DNA from: Neptunomonas qingdaonensis
Lineage (GTDB): Bacteria > Pseudomonadota > Gammaproteobacteria > Pseudomonadales > Balneatricaceae
Length of the DNA: 64,000 bases
Assembly (NCBI RefSeq): GCF_900113275.1
Contig: NZ_FOOU01000002.1
Coordinates: 186,001 to 250,000, forward strand
Direction: 5' to 3'
Shown here one piece after another: positions 19,476 through 29,499 of this stretch. A model generated the notes under the pieces. That model made no database searches. It was given only the letters and a program-made list of their open reading frames with translations, and was not told the DNA's origin. Each line of letters opens with the position of its first letter. Position 1 is the first letter of the stretch. A program made the position numbers and the translations under genes.

Positions 19476-20291
19476 TTAAACACCCTGAACCAGCCGTTCA
19501 ACGAAGAACTCGAGATGCCCTCGCGGAGCATCCTGGACTGGCCAGTCATCTACTTTTTTAGCAAGCTGCCGGTAAGCAAGTGCCGCTTTGCATTTAGAAA
19601 AAGCTTTTAAAACAGGAGTTTGGCGACGCACCGACTTGCGAACATGCTCATCATAAGGGATTGAGCCGACGTATTGAAGCGTTACATCCAGGAAGCGATC
19701 AGTAACAGTCGAAAGTTTGTTAAACATATTCCTTCCTTCTGTATCTGTTTCCACCATATTTGCCAACACCCTGAAACGAGTCATCCGATAATCACGATTT
19801 AATAGCTTGATAAGCGCATACGCATCGGTAATAGAGGTAGGCTCATCGCATACCACCACCAGCACCTCTTGCGCCGCACGTACAAAGCTAATCACCGATT
19901 CAGAAATACCTGCAGCCGTATCAATTACCAGAACATCGATCTCTTCGGCAACCTCATTAAAAGCATAGACCAATTCTGCGTGTTCATGTGCACTTAACGA
20001 TGTCATTTCCTGTGTGCCGGAGCAGGCAGGAACAATGCGCACATTTTCTGTCACATCCAGCATGACATCGGTTAGATTACACTCACCTGAAAGAACATCA
20101 CTAATATTCTTTTTCGGACGCAAGCCCAACATAACATCGACGTTAGCCAAACCAAGATCGGCATCCATCAGCACAGTCCGCTGTCCCATTTCGCCCAACG
20201 CTATAGATAGGTTAACTGACACATTGGTTTTACCAACGCCGCCTTTACCACCGGTGACCGCTATCACTTTAACTGAGTGCTGCTTCTTCAT
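19476..20291 (-). CDS. fleN: Flagellar number regulator FleN/FlhG
   Basis: FleN (FlhG) is a MinD-like ATPase that limits flagellar number and restrains FleQ in polar flagellates. The 271-residue protein has the deviant Walker A TGGKGGVGKTN (K21), the DADLGLANVD motif and a VLVIDTAAG Walker B region, with a C-terminal amphipathic helix region. It follows flhF by 16 bases and precedes fliA, the conserved order. Confidence 0.95.
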   Translation of the reverse strand: MKKQHSVKVIAVTGGKGGVGKTNVSVNLSIALGEMGQRTVLMDADLGLANVDVMLGLRPKKNISDVLSGECNLTDVMLDVTENVRIVPACSGTQEMTSLSAHEHAELVYAFNEVAEEIDVLVIDTAAGISESVISFVRAAQEVLVVVCDEPTSITDAYALIKLLNRDYRMTRFRVLANMVETDTEGRNMFNKLSTVTDRFLDVTLQYVGSIPYDEHVRKSVRRQTPVLKAFSKCKAALAYRQLAKKVDDWPVQDAPRGHLEFFVERLVQGV

Positions 20292-20307
20292 TGTTTATGC
20301 TCTGCCC

Positions 20308-21756
20308 TTATCCAGCCGACGAAAGTGCAGATGTTCCTCCTGTTGCCGACAACGCACGAGTACGCTCTCTTTCCAGTGTTTTTTGTGCAGTAATCACTGC
20401 ACGGCTCACAAGATCGTTCCGTTGCGCAACTTCAATATCATCAGGCACTTTTTGCCCGTCAGTAACATAAGCAATAGGCAAAGCTTTCTCTACCACCAAA
20501 GCCAAGGCCTCACCCAGACTTCCGGATTCATCCAACTTACTGAGAACACAACCATTCAAACCAATACTCTGATAATTATCGTAGGCATCCTCAAGCACTT
20601 GCCGCTGGCTTGAACACGAAAGCACCAGTAGTTTTTTCAACCTTACCGAAACGCCGCTCAACATCTCTTTCTGAGCCTCACTCGGGCCCTCATGCTGACT
20701 CATTCCAGCCGTATCTATCAGTACCAGGCGCTTACCACGCAACGACAACAACACTTCATCCAATGTATTATTTTCATCAACTACGCGTACCGGTACATCC
20801 AATATCCGCCCGAAAGTTTTTAATTGTTCGTGTGCAGCAATACGATAGGTATCAGTCGTGACTAACGCCAGGCCTGCACTACCATGACGAAGTACATAGC
20901 GCGCTGCCAATTTACCAATTGAAGTTGTTTTTCCAACACCTGTCGGACCAACAAAAGCAATCATGCCTCCGCGATCGATATAATCTTCACTCATAACCGG
21001 CACAGCATCAGTTAATTTAGACAAGGTAATGCGCCATGCTTTGGCGATATCCAGATCGCTTTCAAGACCTCGGATCAGCTGAGCAATCAAGGTATCATTC
21101 AGACCCATTCTTTCGAATCGTTTAATCAACTTCCCCTCTACACCAACAGGAGCAGCCTGCTTTCGTTGCGGCGCCTCTTCTACCCAGATTTTTCGGGAAG
21201 GGGTCTGCATCTGTTGCTCAAGTAAAGCCTTCAGTTGCTGAATTTCCTGTTGCATGCTCTCGATAGCTAAGTGATCCTGCGACAAAACATCTGGTTTATT
21301 GTCCGGCGCTTCTAACGGATCTTCATCATCGAGCAATTCAGCCTTTCTTGCTTCCTGACGGGTTTTTAATGATGCCAGTATTGATTGTAGATCATCTTCA
21401 TCATCCTGCTCGATTTGAAGGTTACGTTTACCTTCCGCATGATAGGGGGTTTCTTTTTCAGCCTGCTCACTCGCTTCGGCGATACGCATCCGGGCTTGTT
21501 TCAGCTCATCGTCCAATGCCTGCCGGCTTCGATCTGCGGTCAGAACACGTACCTGATCTTCCTTACGTTTTTTCTTTTCATATTCGCGTTTAAATTCAGC
21601 CTGAGCGGCTTCAAATTCATGCTCATGCGCAGCCACAACCTCGACCCCACCCGCGACCCGGTGGTTTGAAACAATCACAGCATCAGGACCAATTTCTTCT
21701 CGTGCCCGACGCATAGCCTGACGCATGTCAGGGGCAAATATACGTTTAACTTTCAT
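20308..21756 (-). CDS. flhF: Flagellar placement GTPase FlhF
   Basis: FlhF is an SRP-type GTPase that fixes the polar site of flagellar assembly. It has an N-terminal basic B domain beginning MKVKRIFAPDMRQAMRRAREE, a charged middle region, and an NG domain with P-loop FVGPTGVGKTTSIGK (K276). TTDTYRIAAHEQL and LIDTAGM motifs follow. The ATG at 21756 is chosen because AGGTGG precedes it at good spacing and the family N terminus starts there; an upstream TTG at 21780 is not convincing. The product is 482 residues. Confidence 0.95.
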   Translation of the reverse strand: MKVKRIFAPDMRQAMRRAREEIGPDAVIVSNHRVAGGVEVVAAHEHEFEAAQAEFKREYEKKKRKEDQVRVLTADRSRQALDDELKQARMRIAEASEQAEKETPYHAEGKRNLQIEQDDEDDLQSILASLKTRQEARKAELLDDEDPLEAPDNKPDVLSQDHLAIESMQQEIQQLKALLEQQMQTPSRKIWVEEAPQRKQAAPVGVEGKLIKRFERMGLNDTLIAQLIRGLESDLDIAKAWRITLSKLTDAVPVMSEDYIDRGGMIAFVGPTGVGKTTSIGKLAARYVLRHGSAGLALVTTDTYRIAAHEQLKTFGRILDVPVRVVDENNTLDEVLLSLRGKRLVLIDTAGMSQHEGPSEAQKEMLSGVSVRLKKLLVLSCSSQRQVLEDAYDNYQSIGLNGCVLSKLDESGSLGEALALVVEKALPIAYVTDGQKVPDDIEVAQRNDLVSRAVITAQKTLERERTRALSATGGTSALSSAG

Positions 21757-21794
21757 AGATAACCCACCTATGATGAGCAATTAACATCGCCAAC

Positions 21795-23912
21795 TTATGC
21801 ATTCTGGCCGCCTACTGTTGCCACGATGGTAATTTTTTTATTTTCAGGTATTTCCTGATAAGAGAGCACATGTATCAACTGTTCGCTATAACGAACAAAT
21901 TTCGACATAAGTGGCCGGACAGGCGCAGCGACTAATAAAATAGAAGGCTGCCCCATCATCTCCTGCTTTTGCGCTGCATCAACCAATGAACTTTGCAAAC
22001 GCTCAGCCATACCCGGCTCAAGCACCATGCCACTTTCTCCTGCTTGCTGACTCTGCTGCACTGAATTTAGCAGCAACTGCTCTAGTTGCGGATCCATAGT
22101 AATCACAGGAATCTCCATATCAGAGCCGTTGATAGTCTGGACTATCAATCGCGATATTGCCACGCGAACCGCTGCTGTTAACGCTACAGGATCTTGTGTT
22201 CTGGCTACCGCTTCAGATAAAGCCTCAGCAATACTTCTGAAGTCTTTCAGTGGCACCTGCTCCATCAGCAGGTTTTGCAATACTTTTAACAGGCTACTGA
22301 TCGATAGCTTAGCCGGAACCAGATCCTCAACCAGTTTAGGCGAGCTTTTAGCCAGCATATCTAATAACTGCTGCACCTCCTCATGACCCAGCAATTCATG
22401 CGCATGACTCTGCAATATCTGATTTAAATGCGTCGCGACCACTGTACTGGCATCCACCACCGTATAACCCAGCGTCTGGGCCTGCTCGCGCAGCCCTAAC
22501 TCGATCCAGGTTGCATCCAGACCAAAAGCAGGGTCCTTCACATCAACACCCTTTAACGTACCAAAAACTTGTCCGGGGTTAATTGCCAGATCCCGATCAG
22601 GATATATTTCAGCTTCACCTACAATAACACCCATTAAAGTAATCCGGTAAGCTCCCGGCATTAAATCAAGATTATCCCTTATATGAACAGACGGCACCAA
22701 AAAGCCCAAGTCCTGAGAAAGTTTTTTCCTCACGCCTTTTATTCTGTTGAGTAACTGACCGCCCTGCAATTTATCAACCATCGGAATCAATCGGTAGCCG
22801 ACTTCCAGCCCTATCATGTCAACCGGCATAACGTCTGCCCAGTCTAACTCTTTATGTTCAGCAACTGATTCTGAATCCGCTGCGGGCCTGGACTGCTTTT
22901 CCTCTTCGCTCGCCAGCGCATCTGCTTGCGCTTTAGTTTTAATCATCCACCAGGCGCTCCCTCCCGCGACAGCTGCAAGAGACAAGAAAGCCACATGCGG
23001 CATTCCCGGCACGCTCCCCATAATCCCGAGAATAGCAGCGGCCACAATCAGTGCCTTAGGCGAGGCAAACAGCTGGCTGATAATCTGCTTACCCATATCC
23101 TGAGCACTATTTTGACGTGTCACCATAATGGCGGCTGCTGTAGACAACAGCAAGGAAGGGATCTGAGCAACCAGTCCATCGCCGATAGTCAACAACGCAT
23201 AGTATTCAGCGGCCACCTCAAAAGACAGGTCATGCTGAATCATTCCAATCATCAACCCACCCAGAATATTGATAACCAAAATCAATATTCCGGCAACAGC
23301 ATCACCTCGCACAAACTTTGAAGCACCATCCATAGAACCATAAAAATCGGCTTCCTGAGTAACATCCTGGCGTCTGACTTTAGCTTCATCCTGATTAATC
23401 AGACCCGCATTAAGATCAGCATCAATTGCCATTTGCTTACCGGGCATAGCATCCAGGGTAAATCGGGCACTCACTTCAGAGATTCGCCCCGCGCCTTTGG
23501 TAACTACTACAAAATTAATAATCACCAGTATCAGGAATACTATGATACCAACGACATAGTTACCGCCAATAACAACGGAACCAAATGCCTCAATGACTTT
23601 CCCTGCTGCATCTCCGCCCTCATGCCCATGAAGTAGAACAACGCGTGTTGAAGCAACATTCAACGCCAAACGCATCAGCGTTGCGACCAGCAAAATAGTA
23701 GGAAAAACGGCAAAATCCAGCGGACGTAAAGCATAAATACCGACCAAAAGAACGACGATCGATAAAGCAATGTTAAAGGTAAATAGCATATCGAGCAGAA
23801 AGGTAGGCACGGGCAATGTCACCATCGCCAAAATAATCAGCAACAGGAACGGCACGCCAAGGTTACCCTGGCTAAAACCTCGTGCATTACTAAGAAAGAC
23901 AGCCTTATCCAA
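21795..23912 (-). CDS. flhA: Flagellar export gate protein FlhA
   Basis: FlhA is the nonameric export-gate protein of the flagellar type III apparatus. It has about eight membrane helices in the first 330 residues, the conserved cytoplasmic loop (GAGRISEVSARFTLDAMPGKQ) and a large soluble C-terminal ring domain. The length of 705 residues is typical. No ATG or GTG is available at the N terminus. An in-frame TGA lies four codons before the TTG at 23912, so TTG is the probable start, with a weak GCGAG upstream. A hairpin followed by a T-rich run lies between flhB and flhA. Confidence 0.94.
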   Translation of the reverse strand: MDKAVFLSNARGFSQGNLGVPFLLLIILAMVTLPVPTFLLDMLFTFNIALSIVVLLVGIYALRPLDFAVFPTILLVATLMRLALNVASTRVVLLHGHEGGDAAGKVIEAFGSVVIGGNYVVGIIVFLILVIINFVVVTKGAGRISEVSARFTLDAMPGKQMAIDADLNAGLINQDEAKVRRQDVTQEADFYGSMDGASKFVRGDAVAGILILVINILGGLMIGMIQHDLSFEVAAEYYALLTIGDGLVAQIPSLLLSTAAAIMVTRQNSAQDMGKQIISQLFASPKALIVAAAILGIMGSVPGMPHVAFLSLAAVAGGSAWWMIKTKAQADALASEEEKQSRPAADSESVAEHKELDWADVMPVDMIGLEVGYRLIPMVDKLQGGQLLNRIKGVRKKLSQDLGFLVPSVHIRDNLDLMPGAYRITLMGVIVGEAEIYPDRDLAINPGQVFGTLKGVDVKDPAFGLDATWIELGLREQAQTLGYTVVDASTVVATHLNQILQSHAHELLGHEEVQQLLDMLAKSSPKLVEDLVPAKLSISSLLKVLQNLLMEQVPLKDFRSIAEALSEAVARTQDPVALTAAVRVAISRLIVQTINGSDMEIPVITMDPQLEQLLLNSVQQSQQAGESGMVLEPGMAERLQSSLVDAAQKQEMMGQPSILLVAAPVRPLMSKFVRYSEQLIHVLSYQEIPENKKITIVATVGGQNA

Positions 23913-23935
23913 TACGATCTCGCGTCAAAAAAACA

Positions 23936-23966
23936 GCACAAAAAAAATAACGCCATTTATTTGGCG
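23936..23966 (-). terminator. Hairpin plus T-run between flhB and flhA (possible attenuator)
   Basis: In the direction of transcription, CGCCA and TGGCG (23951-23955 and 23962-23966 on the plus strand) form a 5-bp stem with a 6-base loop, followed by a run of eight T after TTA. It has the shape of a weak intrinsic terminator. Because flhA would otherwise be read from the long fli operon, it could partly uncouple flhA expression from the genes before it. Confidence 0.45.
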
Positions 23967-24033
23967 GAATAACAACTTATATCCAAATAAATAACACGTT
24001 TAGCGTTTATATATGCAATTTTCGAGCCGCGAT

Positions 24034-25170
24034 TTACTCGTGCTGGTAATCTTGAGGAATATTAATATCTTTATCACGCAAAGGAACCGGTTTCTCCGAT
24101 TGATTAGCCTTAAAACGTTTAAGCTGAAAAACATAAGCCAACACTTGAGCGACGGCCTTATAAAGCGCAGAAGGCACTTCCTGATCTATCTCCGTACTGT
24201 AATACAAGGCTCTGGCAAGAGGCGGGGTGGATAAAACCGGAACATCATGCTCCTTAGCTATTTCACGAATTTTCAGGGCAACAAAATCAGCCCCCTTAGC
24301 CACAACGATAGGCGCATCACGATCACCTGAAACATATTTCAAAGCGATGGCATAGTGCGTTGGATTCGTAATCACGACATCAGCAGTCGGCACTTCTGTC
24401 ATCATTTGGCGTTGCGCTATCTCACGTTGCATCTGGCGAATCCGCCCCTTAACTTCGGGCTTTCCCTCGGTGTTTTTCATTTCATCTTTAACTTCCTGCA
24501 GCGTCATTTTCAATTTTTCAGAATAATCATGTAACTGAAAAGGGATATCAACCAAGGAGATAAGGATCAAGCTACTGCTGATCACCAGAAAGGACCAACC
24601 CACCAATTCAACAGCGTGGGCTATCGCTACCCGTACATCTTGCCCGCCTAATGCAAAAAGCTCTGGTGTGAGAATAGTCAGCACAGTAATAGCAAATGCA
24701 GCAACCAAGACAAATTTCGCGAACGCCTTAGCCAACTCAACCAATGCTTTCACAGAAAACATACGCTTAAGGCCCGCTAATGGATTAAGGCGACTCATCT
24801 TTGGCTGTATTGAATCCGCACTGAAGTTAAGCCCACCTAACGCTATAGGCCCAATCAACGCAGCCAGAGCCACCATCACCATAAACCCCAGCACCGCCCA
24901 GATCATCTCCTGAACTGAAGCACCAAAATGGATTAACATTAAACGACTATCAAACAACTCTTCTCTGCTAAGTTCAAAATTCGCAGCCATCATAGCCGCC
25001 GTTCGTTGCGCAGCACTGGTTCCAAAAAGCAGCATCGCTCCGGCAGCAGCCAACAACAAGGCCGTAGCATTAAGTTCTTTAGAGCGGGGGATATCGCCTT
25101 TCTCGCGAGCTTCGCGAAGGCGCTTGGGTGTGGGGTCTTCTGTTTTTTCCTGCCCCGTTTCTTCAGCCAT
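24034..25170 (-). CDS. flhB: Flagellar export switch protein FlhB
   Basis: FlhB is the export-apparatus protein whose autocleavage switches export from hook to filament subunits. It has four membrane helices (about residues 30-210) and a cytoplasmic C domain. The self-cleavage motif N269-P270-T271-H272 sits exactly at the enteric position. The length of 378 residues is usual. Its start overlaps the fliR stop by 8 bases. A second, stand-alone C-domain paralogue lies at 11617-11886. Confidence 0.96.
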   Translation of the reverse strand: MAEETGQEKTEDPTPKRLREAREKGDIPRSKELNATALLLAAAGAMLLFGTSAAQRTAAMMAANFELSREELFDSRLMLIHFGASVQEMIWAVLGFMVMVALAALIGPIALGGLNFSADSIQPKMSRLNPLAGLKRMFSVKALVELAKAFAKFVLVAAFAITVLTILTPELFALGGQDVRVAIAHAVELVGWSFLVISSSLILISLVDIPFQLHDYSEKLKMTLQEVKDEMKNTEGKPEVKGRIRQMQREIAQRQMMTEVPTADVVITNPTHYAIALKYVSGDRDAPIVVAKGADFVALKIREIAKEHDVPVLSTPPLARALYYSTEIDQEVPSALYKAVAQVLAYVFQLKRFKANQSEKPVPLRDKDINIPQDYQHE

Positions 25171-25948
25171 CAGATACCTCGATCAATTGCGCGATCACAC
25201 CTAAGGCATGATCAGCAATTAATTCAAATTGCCCCAAAAAGCCAGACAGGCTGATCCAGGTAATCAGCAACCCCATCACCATAGTAAAAGGAAAGCCAAT
25301 TGCAAAAATATTCAACTGAGGCGCCGCCTTAGTCATGATGCCAAAAGACAGATTAATCACCAGCAACGAGGTGACTGCCGGCAACGCCATCAACAACGCG
25401 CCACTAAACATCCAGGTACCGGCCAACGCAATATCCATAAACTTGATGGCCGCAAAGTTAATCATTGTCACCGGAATAATATCAAAACTCTGAGTAATCA
25501 CATTTAACATGACTAAATGCCCATTCATTGCAAGAAACAGTAACATTGTCAACATCAGATAGAACTGCCCCAACACAACAACAGAGACGCCGTTAACCGG
25601 ATCCGTCATAGACGCAAAACCCAACCCCATCTGGTTTGCAATTAACTGCCCACCCACAGCAAAAATCTCAAACATAATATGCAACGCAAACCCAAGCGCT
25701 GCACCGATCAGAATCTGCTGCGCAATCAAAACGTAGGTATGCAAGGTTAAACCATCAGCAACAGGGGGAGCAGGCAGTACCGGAACCAGAACGGCAGTGA
25801 TACCCATGGCCAAACCCATACGGATACGGGCAGGCACCAACTGAGTACCAATCATTGGCATCGCCATTAAAAATGACGCTATACGAAAAAAAGGAAATAA
25901 AAAAGCGGATACCCAATGCTCAATCTGCAGCAGACTTATATCCAGCAT
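25163..25948 (-). CDS. fliR: Flagellar export protein FliR
   Basis: FliR is a membrane component of the FliPQR export channel. The 261-residue protein has several long hydrophobic helices, the conserved PMIGTQLVPARIRMGLA segment and the C-terminal ITWISLSGF region of the family. It lies 3 bases after fliQ and overlaps flhB by 8 bases in the fliOPQR-flhB order. Confidence 0.94.
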   Translation of the reverse strand: MLDISLLQIEHWVSAFLFPFFRIASFLMAMPMIGTQLVPARIRMGLAMGITAVLVPVLPAPPVADGLTLHTYVLIAQQILIGAALGFALHIMFEIFAVGGQLIANQMGLGFASMTDPVNGVSVVVLGQFYLMLTMLLFLAMNGHLVMLNVITQSFDIIPVTMINFAAIKFMDIALAGTWMFSGALLMALPAVTSLLVINLSFGIMTKAAPQLNIFAIGFPFTMVMGLLITWISLSGFLGQFELIADHALGVIAQLIEVSDG

Positions 25949-25951
25949 ACG

Positions 25952-26221
25952 CTACCCGATCATCATCGGTATACTTTCAAAAATTTTATTAAATTGATCC
26001 ATGAGTTTGGTAATCATCCATGGCCCCATGGCCAGAATAATCAGCAAAATCACCATTAAGCGCGGCAAAAAACTTAATGTTTGCTCATTTATCTGAGTGG
26101 CTGCCTGAAAAATTGCTATCAATAGCCCTACCAGCAAACTTGGCACAACAATTACCAACACCAGGGTAATAATCAGCCATATTGCCTCGCCGAATACATC
26201 CAGTAATAGTTGAGGTGTCAT
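25952..26221 (-). CDS. fliQ: Flagellar export protein FliQ
   Basis: FliQ is the two-helix subunit of the FliPQR export channel. The 89-residue protein has two membrane helices (about residues 15-40 and 50-75) and the family segment LLVGLLIAIFQAATQINEQTL. A good ribosome binding site (AGGAG) precedes the ATG. It lies between fliP and fliR. Confidence 0.96.
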   Translation of the reverse strand: MTPQLLLDVFGEAIWLIITLVLVIVVPSLLVGLLIAIFQAATQINEQTLSFLPRLMVILLIILAMGPWMITKLMDQFNKIFESIPMMIG

Positions 26222-26230
26222 GCAGAACTC

Positions 26231-26968
26231 CTAGATTCCGAAACTGGCCGCCAGTGTACCGATAATCATAGCCCAACCATCCACCAGAACGAATAGCATT
26301 ATTTTAAATGGCAATGAAATAATAACCGGCGAAAGCATCATCATACCCATCGCCATCAACACACTGGCAACCACCAAATCAATCACCAGAAAAGGAATAA
26401 AAAGCATAAAGCCTATCTGGAATGCTGTTTTTAACTCACTGGTGACGAAAGCAGGCACCAGCACAGTAAAAGGCACCTCCTCGGACGACTCTACAGGCGG
26501 TGATTGCGCCAGACGCAAAAATAAATTCAGATCATTTTCTCTGGTTTGATGCATCATAAAACGATGAAAAGGCAGACCTGCAGCTTCAACTGCCTCAAGG
26601 GTAGTAAGTTCTTCATTCAGATAGGGCTGCACCGCCACCTGATTTACCTCTTCAAGCACGGGCGTCATAATAAAAAATGTCAGAAATAATGCCAGCCCAA
26701 CCATAATCTGATTGGAGGGTGTTGACTGCAAGCCTAATGCCTGACGCAATATAGCAAATACTATAATTATTCGCGTAAACGACGTCATCATCATGATCAT
26801 GGCTGGCAGGAATGTCAGCATGGTCATCAATGCAAGGATCTGGATCGTCACACTGTAGGTTTGAGCGCCGGCCTCATTAGTTGTCAGGTTAAAAGCCGGG
26901 ATGCCGACATCAGCCGCCATGGCAATACCCGAAAACAGAAACAATATTATCAGCAAGACACCCCTCAT
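26231..26968 (-). CDS. fliP: Flagellar export protein FliP
   Basis: FliP forms the core of the export gate with FliQ and FliR. It has an N-terminal signal sequence, cleaved in homologues, four membrane helices and the signature [42 protein letters not shown] also occurs. The length of 245 residues is typical. The ATG overlaps the fliO stop. Confidence 0.97.
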   Translation of the reverse strand: MRGVLLIILFLFSGIAMAADVGIPAFNLTTNEAGAQTYSVTIQILALMTMLTFLPAMIMMMTSFTRIIIVFAILRQALGLQSTPSNQIMVGLALFLTFFIMTPVLEEVNQVAVQPYLNEELTTLEAVEAAGLPFHRFMMHQTRENDLNLFLRLAQSPPVESSEEVPFTVLVPAFVTSELKTAFQIGFMLFIPFLVIDLVVASVLMAMGMMMLSPVIISLPFKIMLFVLVDGWAMIIGTLAASFGI

Positions 26969-27474
26969 TTAGAGTCTCCTGCAACAATACTTTCTTTCAT
27001 ACTGTCTTTAAGCGTCTTTGCAAATTCGCTTTTGGGCGCTGTCGATATCACTTTTTCAGGAAAAGACTCTAATAAAGAAACATGCCCGGCAGCCACCCCT
27101 AGCAGCAATTGCCGATCTCCCACCTCGATCAGCACTGCCCGTTCGCGAGTTCCCAGGGACAAGGAAGAGACTATTTTCATCTTCTGATGAGACTGATGTA
27201 AATTGGATACCCGACGTAAAGCCCAGGCGAGTAATAAAATAACGACGACAACCAATGCCAGCCCAAGCAACATCTGCATAATTGCCTGAGATGTCAAAAC
27301 ATCCTGACTAATCGGCGCTGCTGGCTCTATAGCCGCCTCTTTAACTGCTTCCCTGGTCGTCTCCCTGGCTGTTTCTCCAGCCAACTCTCCAGCCGACTCT
27401 TCAGCTGCAATAAGCGTACTGGAAAACAGCGCGAGCCCGGCAAACACGTAATAGCCATATAAGTAATTTTTCAT
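26965..27474 (-). CDS. fliO: Flagellar protein FliO
   Basis: FliO is a small chaperone-like membrane protein that helps assemble FliP. The 169-residue product has an N-terminal signal-like helix, an acidic spacer with repeated Glu/Ala/Thr, one membrane helix (about residues 65-86) and a cytoplasmic domain ([22 protein letters not shown]) characteristic of FliO. It sits between fliN and fliP, sharing one base with fliN. Confidence 0.92.
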   Translation of the reverse strand: MKNYLYGYYVFAGLALFSSTLIAAEESAGELAGETARETTREAVKEAAIEPAAPISQDVLTSQAIMQMLLGLALVVVVILLLAWALRRVSNLHQSHQKMKIVSSLSLGTRERAVLIEVGDRQLLLGVAAGHVSLLESFPEKVISTAPKSEFAKTLKDSMKESIVAGDSK

Positions 27475-27878
27475 TAGCGAAGATGCTTAATACGCTCTTG
27501 AGGACTAATAACATCCGTCAACCGAATACCATAGCGATCATTAACGACCACAACCTCGCCATGAGCAATCAGGGTACCATTAACCATCACATCCAGTGGT
27601 TCTCCGGCAACCCTATCCAACTCTACAACCGATCCCTGACTTAGCTGTAATAAGCTTCTGATGGAAATATCAGTATTTCCTACCTCCATCGACAAAGTCA
27701 CCGGAATATCAAGAATCACATCCAATTTCGGATCAGATATCGGTACAGAATCGTCTTTCAACTCATCAAAATCAACAGAGGCAGCTTGCCCCGTTTGTTC
27801 CTCTAAAGCAGAAGCCCACTCATCAGCCATTGCCTGCTGATCGGCATCTACCTCAGTATTATCTTTTTCATTACTCAT
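27474..27878 (-). CDS. fliN: Flagellar motor switch protein FliN
   Basis: FliN forms the lower C-ring of the motor and binds CheY and FliH. The 134-residue protein has an acidic N-terminal extension and the SpoA domain (LDVILDIPVTLSMEVGNTDI, then GSVVELDRVAGEPLDVMVNG and GEVVVVNDRYGIRLTD). The length is typical. It follows fliM by 25 bases. Confidence 0.97.
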   Translation of the reverse strand: MSNEKDNTEVDADQQAMADEWASALEEQTGQAASVDFDELKDDSVPISDPKLDVILDIPVTLSMEVGNTDISIRSLLQLSQGSVVELDRVAGEPLDVMVNGTLIAHGEVVVVNDRYGIRLTDVISPQERIKHLR

Positions 27879-27903
27879 ACAGATAACTCTGGCAGTTTAT
27901 GCA

Positions 27904-28884
27904 TTATTCATGCTTTGCGACTTGGTCTACGATTTTAACAGCAAGATTGCCACGCGATGTTCCCATTTTACAACTGAAGACAGGCACTGAGTTGGCTCTC
28001 AGCGTTAAGTTTTCTGGTATTTCAATAGGAATAATGTCACCCGGCTGAAGCGCCAAGACCTGACGCAGGGTAAGCTCTCGCTCAGCAACGCGCAAGCTGA
28101 TATTCAGAGGAGCGAGCACAATATCTCTTCTCAGGGCTTTCACCCATCGATCATCTTTTTCATTTTCTGATCGCTGAAAACCTGATATCAACAGATCACG
28201 TATCGGCTCTAGCATTGAGTACGGCATGGTGATATGAAACTCACCTGTACCTCCCTCAAGATCCACCTGAAAAGTGCTGACAACCACGACCTCTGATGGA
28301 CTGACGGCATTTGCCATGGCTGGATTCATTTCATGACCTACCCGCTGAAACGACAACTCCATGACGGGCTTCCATGCTTCCACCAAATCGGCAAAAAACA
28401 GATCCAGTGTTTTATACACCAAGCGTGTTTCCGTTGGGGTAAAGTCGCGCCCTTCAATTTTTGCATGACGCCCATCGCCACCAAAAAAATTATCCACCAA
28501 CTTGAACACAAGCTTGGCATCCATAATAAACAAAGCAGTCCCTCTCAACGGAGGAACTTTCACTAAATTCATACTGGTCGGGACATACAGTGTATGGATG
28601 TAGTCACCATATTTCATGACTTGCACACCACCCACGGTGACATCTATTGTTTTTCTTAATAAATTAAACAAACTGGTACGAGTGAAGCGCGCAAAGCGCT
28701 CATTGATCATCTCAAGCGTTGGCATCCTGCCACGAACAATGCGCTCGTGGCTTGCCAGGTCGTAAGGCCGAACTTCACCGCGCTCATACTCTTCAGGCTC
28801 TTCCGCCGTGTCAACATCTCCATCGTCAACACCATGCAGCAACGCGTCAATTTCTTCTTGAGATAAAAGATCTTTAACCGACAT
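27904..28884 (-). CDS. fliM: Flagellar motor switch protein FliM
   Basis: FliM is the C-ring protein that receives phosphorylated CheY. It carries the N-terminal CheY-binding motif LLSQEEIDALLHG (about residues 6-18), the middle domain with the GGxG signature (DNFFGGDGR) and a C-terminal SpoA domain. The length of 326 residues is typical. It lies between fliL and fliN in the standard operon. Confidence 0.97.
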   Translation of the reverse strand: MSVKDLLSQEEIDALLHGVDDGDVDTAEEPEEYERGEVRPYDLASHERIVRGRMPTLEMINERFARFTRTSLFNLLRKTIDVTVGGVQVMKYGDYIHTLYVPTSMNLVKVPPLRGTALFIMDAKLVFKLVDNFFGGDGRHAKIEGRDFTPTETRLVYKTLDLFFADLVEAWKPVMELSFQRVGHEMNPAMANAVSPSEVVVVSTFQVDLEGGTGEFHITMPYSMLEPIRDLLISGFQRSENEKDDRWVKALRRDIVLAPLNISLRVAERELTLRQVLALQPGDIIPIEIPENLTLRANSVPVFSCKMGTSRGNLAVKIVDQVAKHE

Positions 28885-28904
28885 TAAGCTTCAGTCTCCC
28901 GACT

Positions 28905-29417
28905 CTACTGCATTACAAAATCAGTAAATAAAATTTTCTCGATGCCCGGTTTACCAATTTTTTCTTGTAAAAACTCCTGAACCAATCGGGTCGATTCCTG
29001 ACGCAACTTCTCTTTACCCTCAATAGATTGCAAGTCTTCGAAAGACTGAGAACTAAATAGTTCATTCAGACGCGAAACCACTAAAGGCATATGCAGCGTT
29101 AACGCATCAACCACATCCTGCTCTCTGCTTTTAGCTTCTACAAAAGTTCTGAGGTAATGGCGTCTTCCATCGGCAGACTTTAACGTTGCCACAAATGAAG
29201 GTTTCCCGCCTAATGTACGCACTTTTGAGTAAATCGCTTGTTTACGGACCGGCTCCGTTTCAGCCGCAGAATTGTCAGAAGAAGGTCCCAATAAAAAATA
29301 AGCAGCTCCCGCACTTAATGCAGCGACTAATAAGGCCCCGATCACTGCAAATATAATGAGCTTCTTCTTCGACTTACCGCCTTCAACCGCCCCTTCAGCT
29401 GTTATCTCCTCTGCCAT
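28905..29417 (-). CDS. fliL: Flagellar basal body-associated protein FliL
   Basis: FliL is a membrane protein around the stator that supports torque. The 170-residue protein has a short cytoplasmic tail, one membrane helix (about residues 18-40) and a periplasmic domain with the family C terminus (GKPGIEKILFTDFVMQ). It has a strong ribosome binding site (GGAGGTAGG) and lies 20 bases before fliM. Confidence 0.95.
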   Translation of the reverse strand: MAEEITAEGAVEGGKSKKKLIIFAVIGALLVAALSAGAAYFLLGPSSDNSAAETEPVRKQAIYSKVRTLGGKPSFVATLKSADGRRHYLRTFVEAKSREQDVVDALTLHMPLVVSRLNELFSSQSFEDLQSIEGKEKLRQESTRLVQEFLQEKIGKPGIEKILFTDFVMQ

Positions 29418-29499
29418 CCTACCTCCTGCTTATACTAGCCATTAACACGTTAACCAAACGAACACTTTAAATATAACATATAGATAGGATGACTATCGC

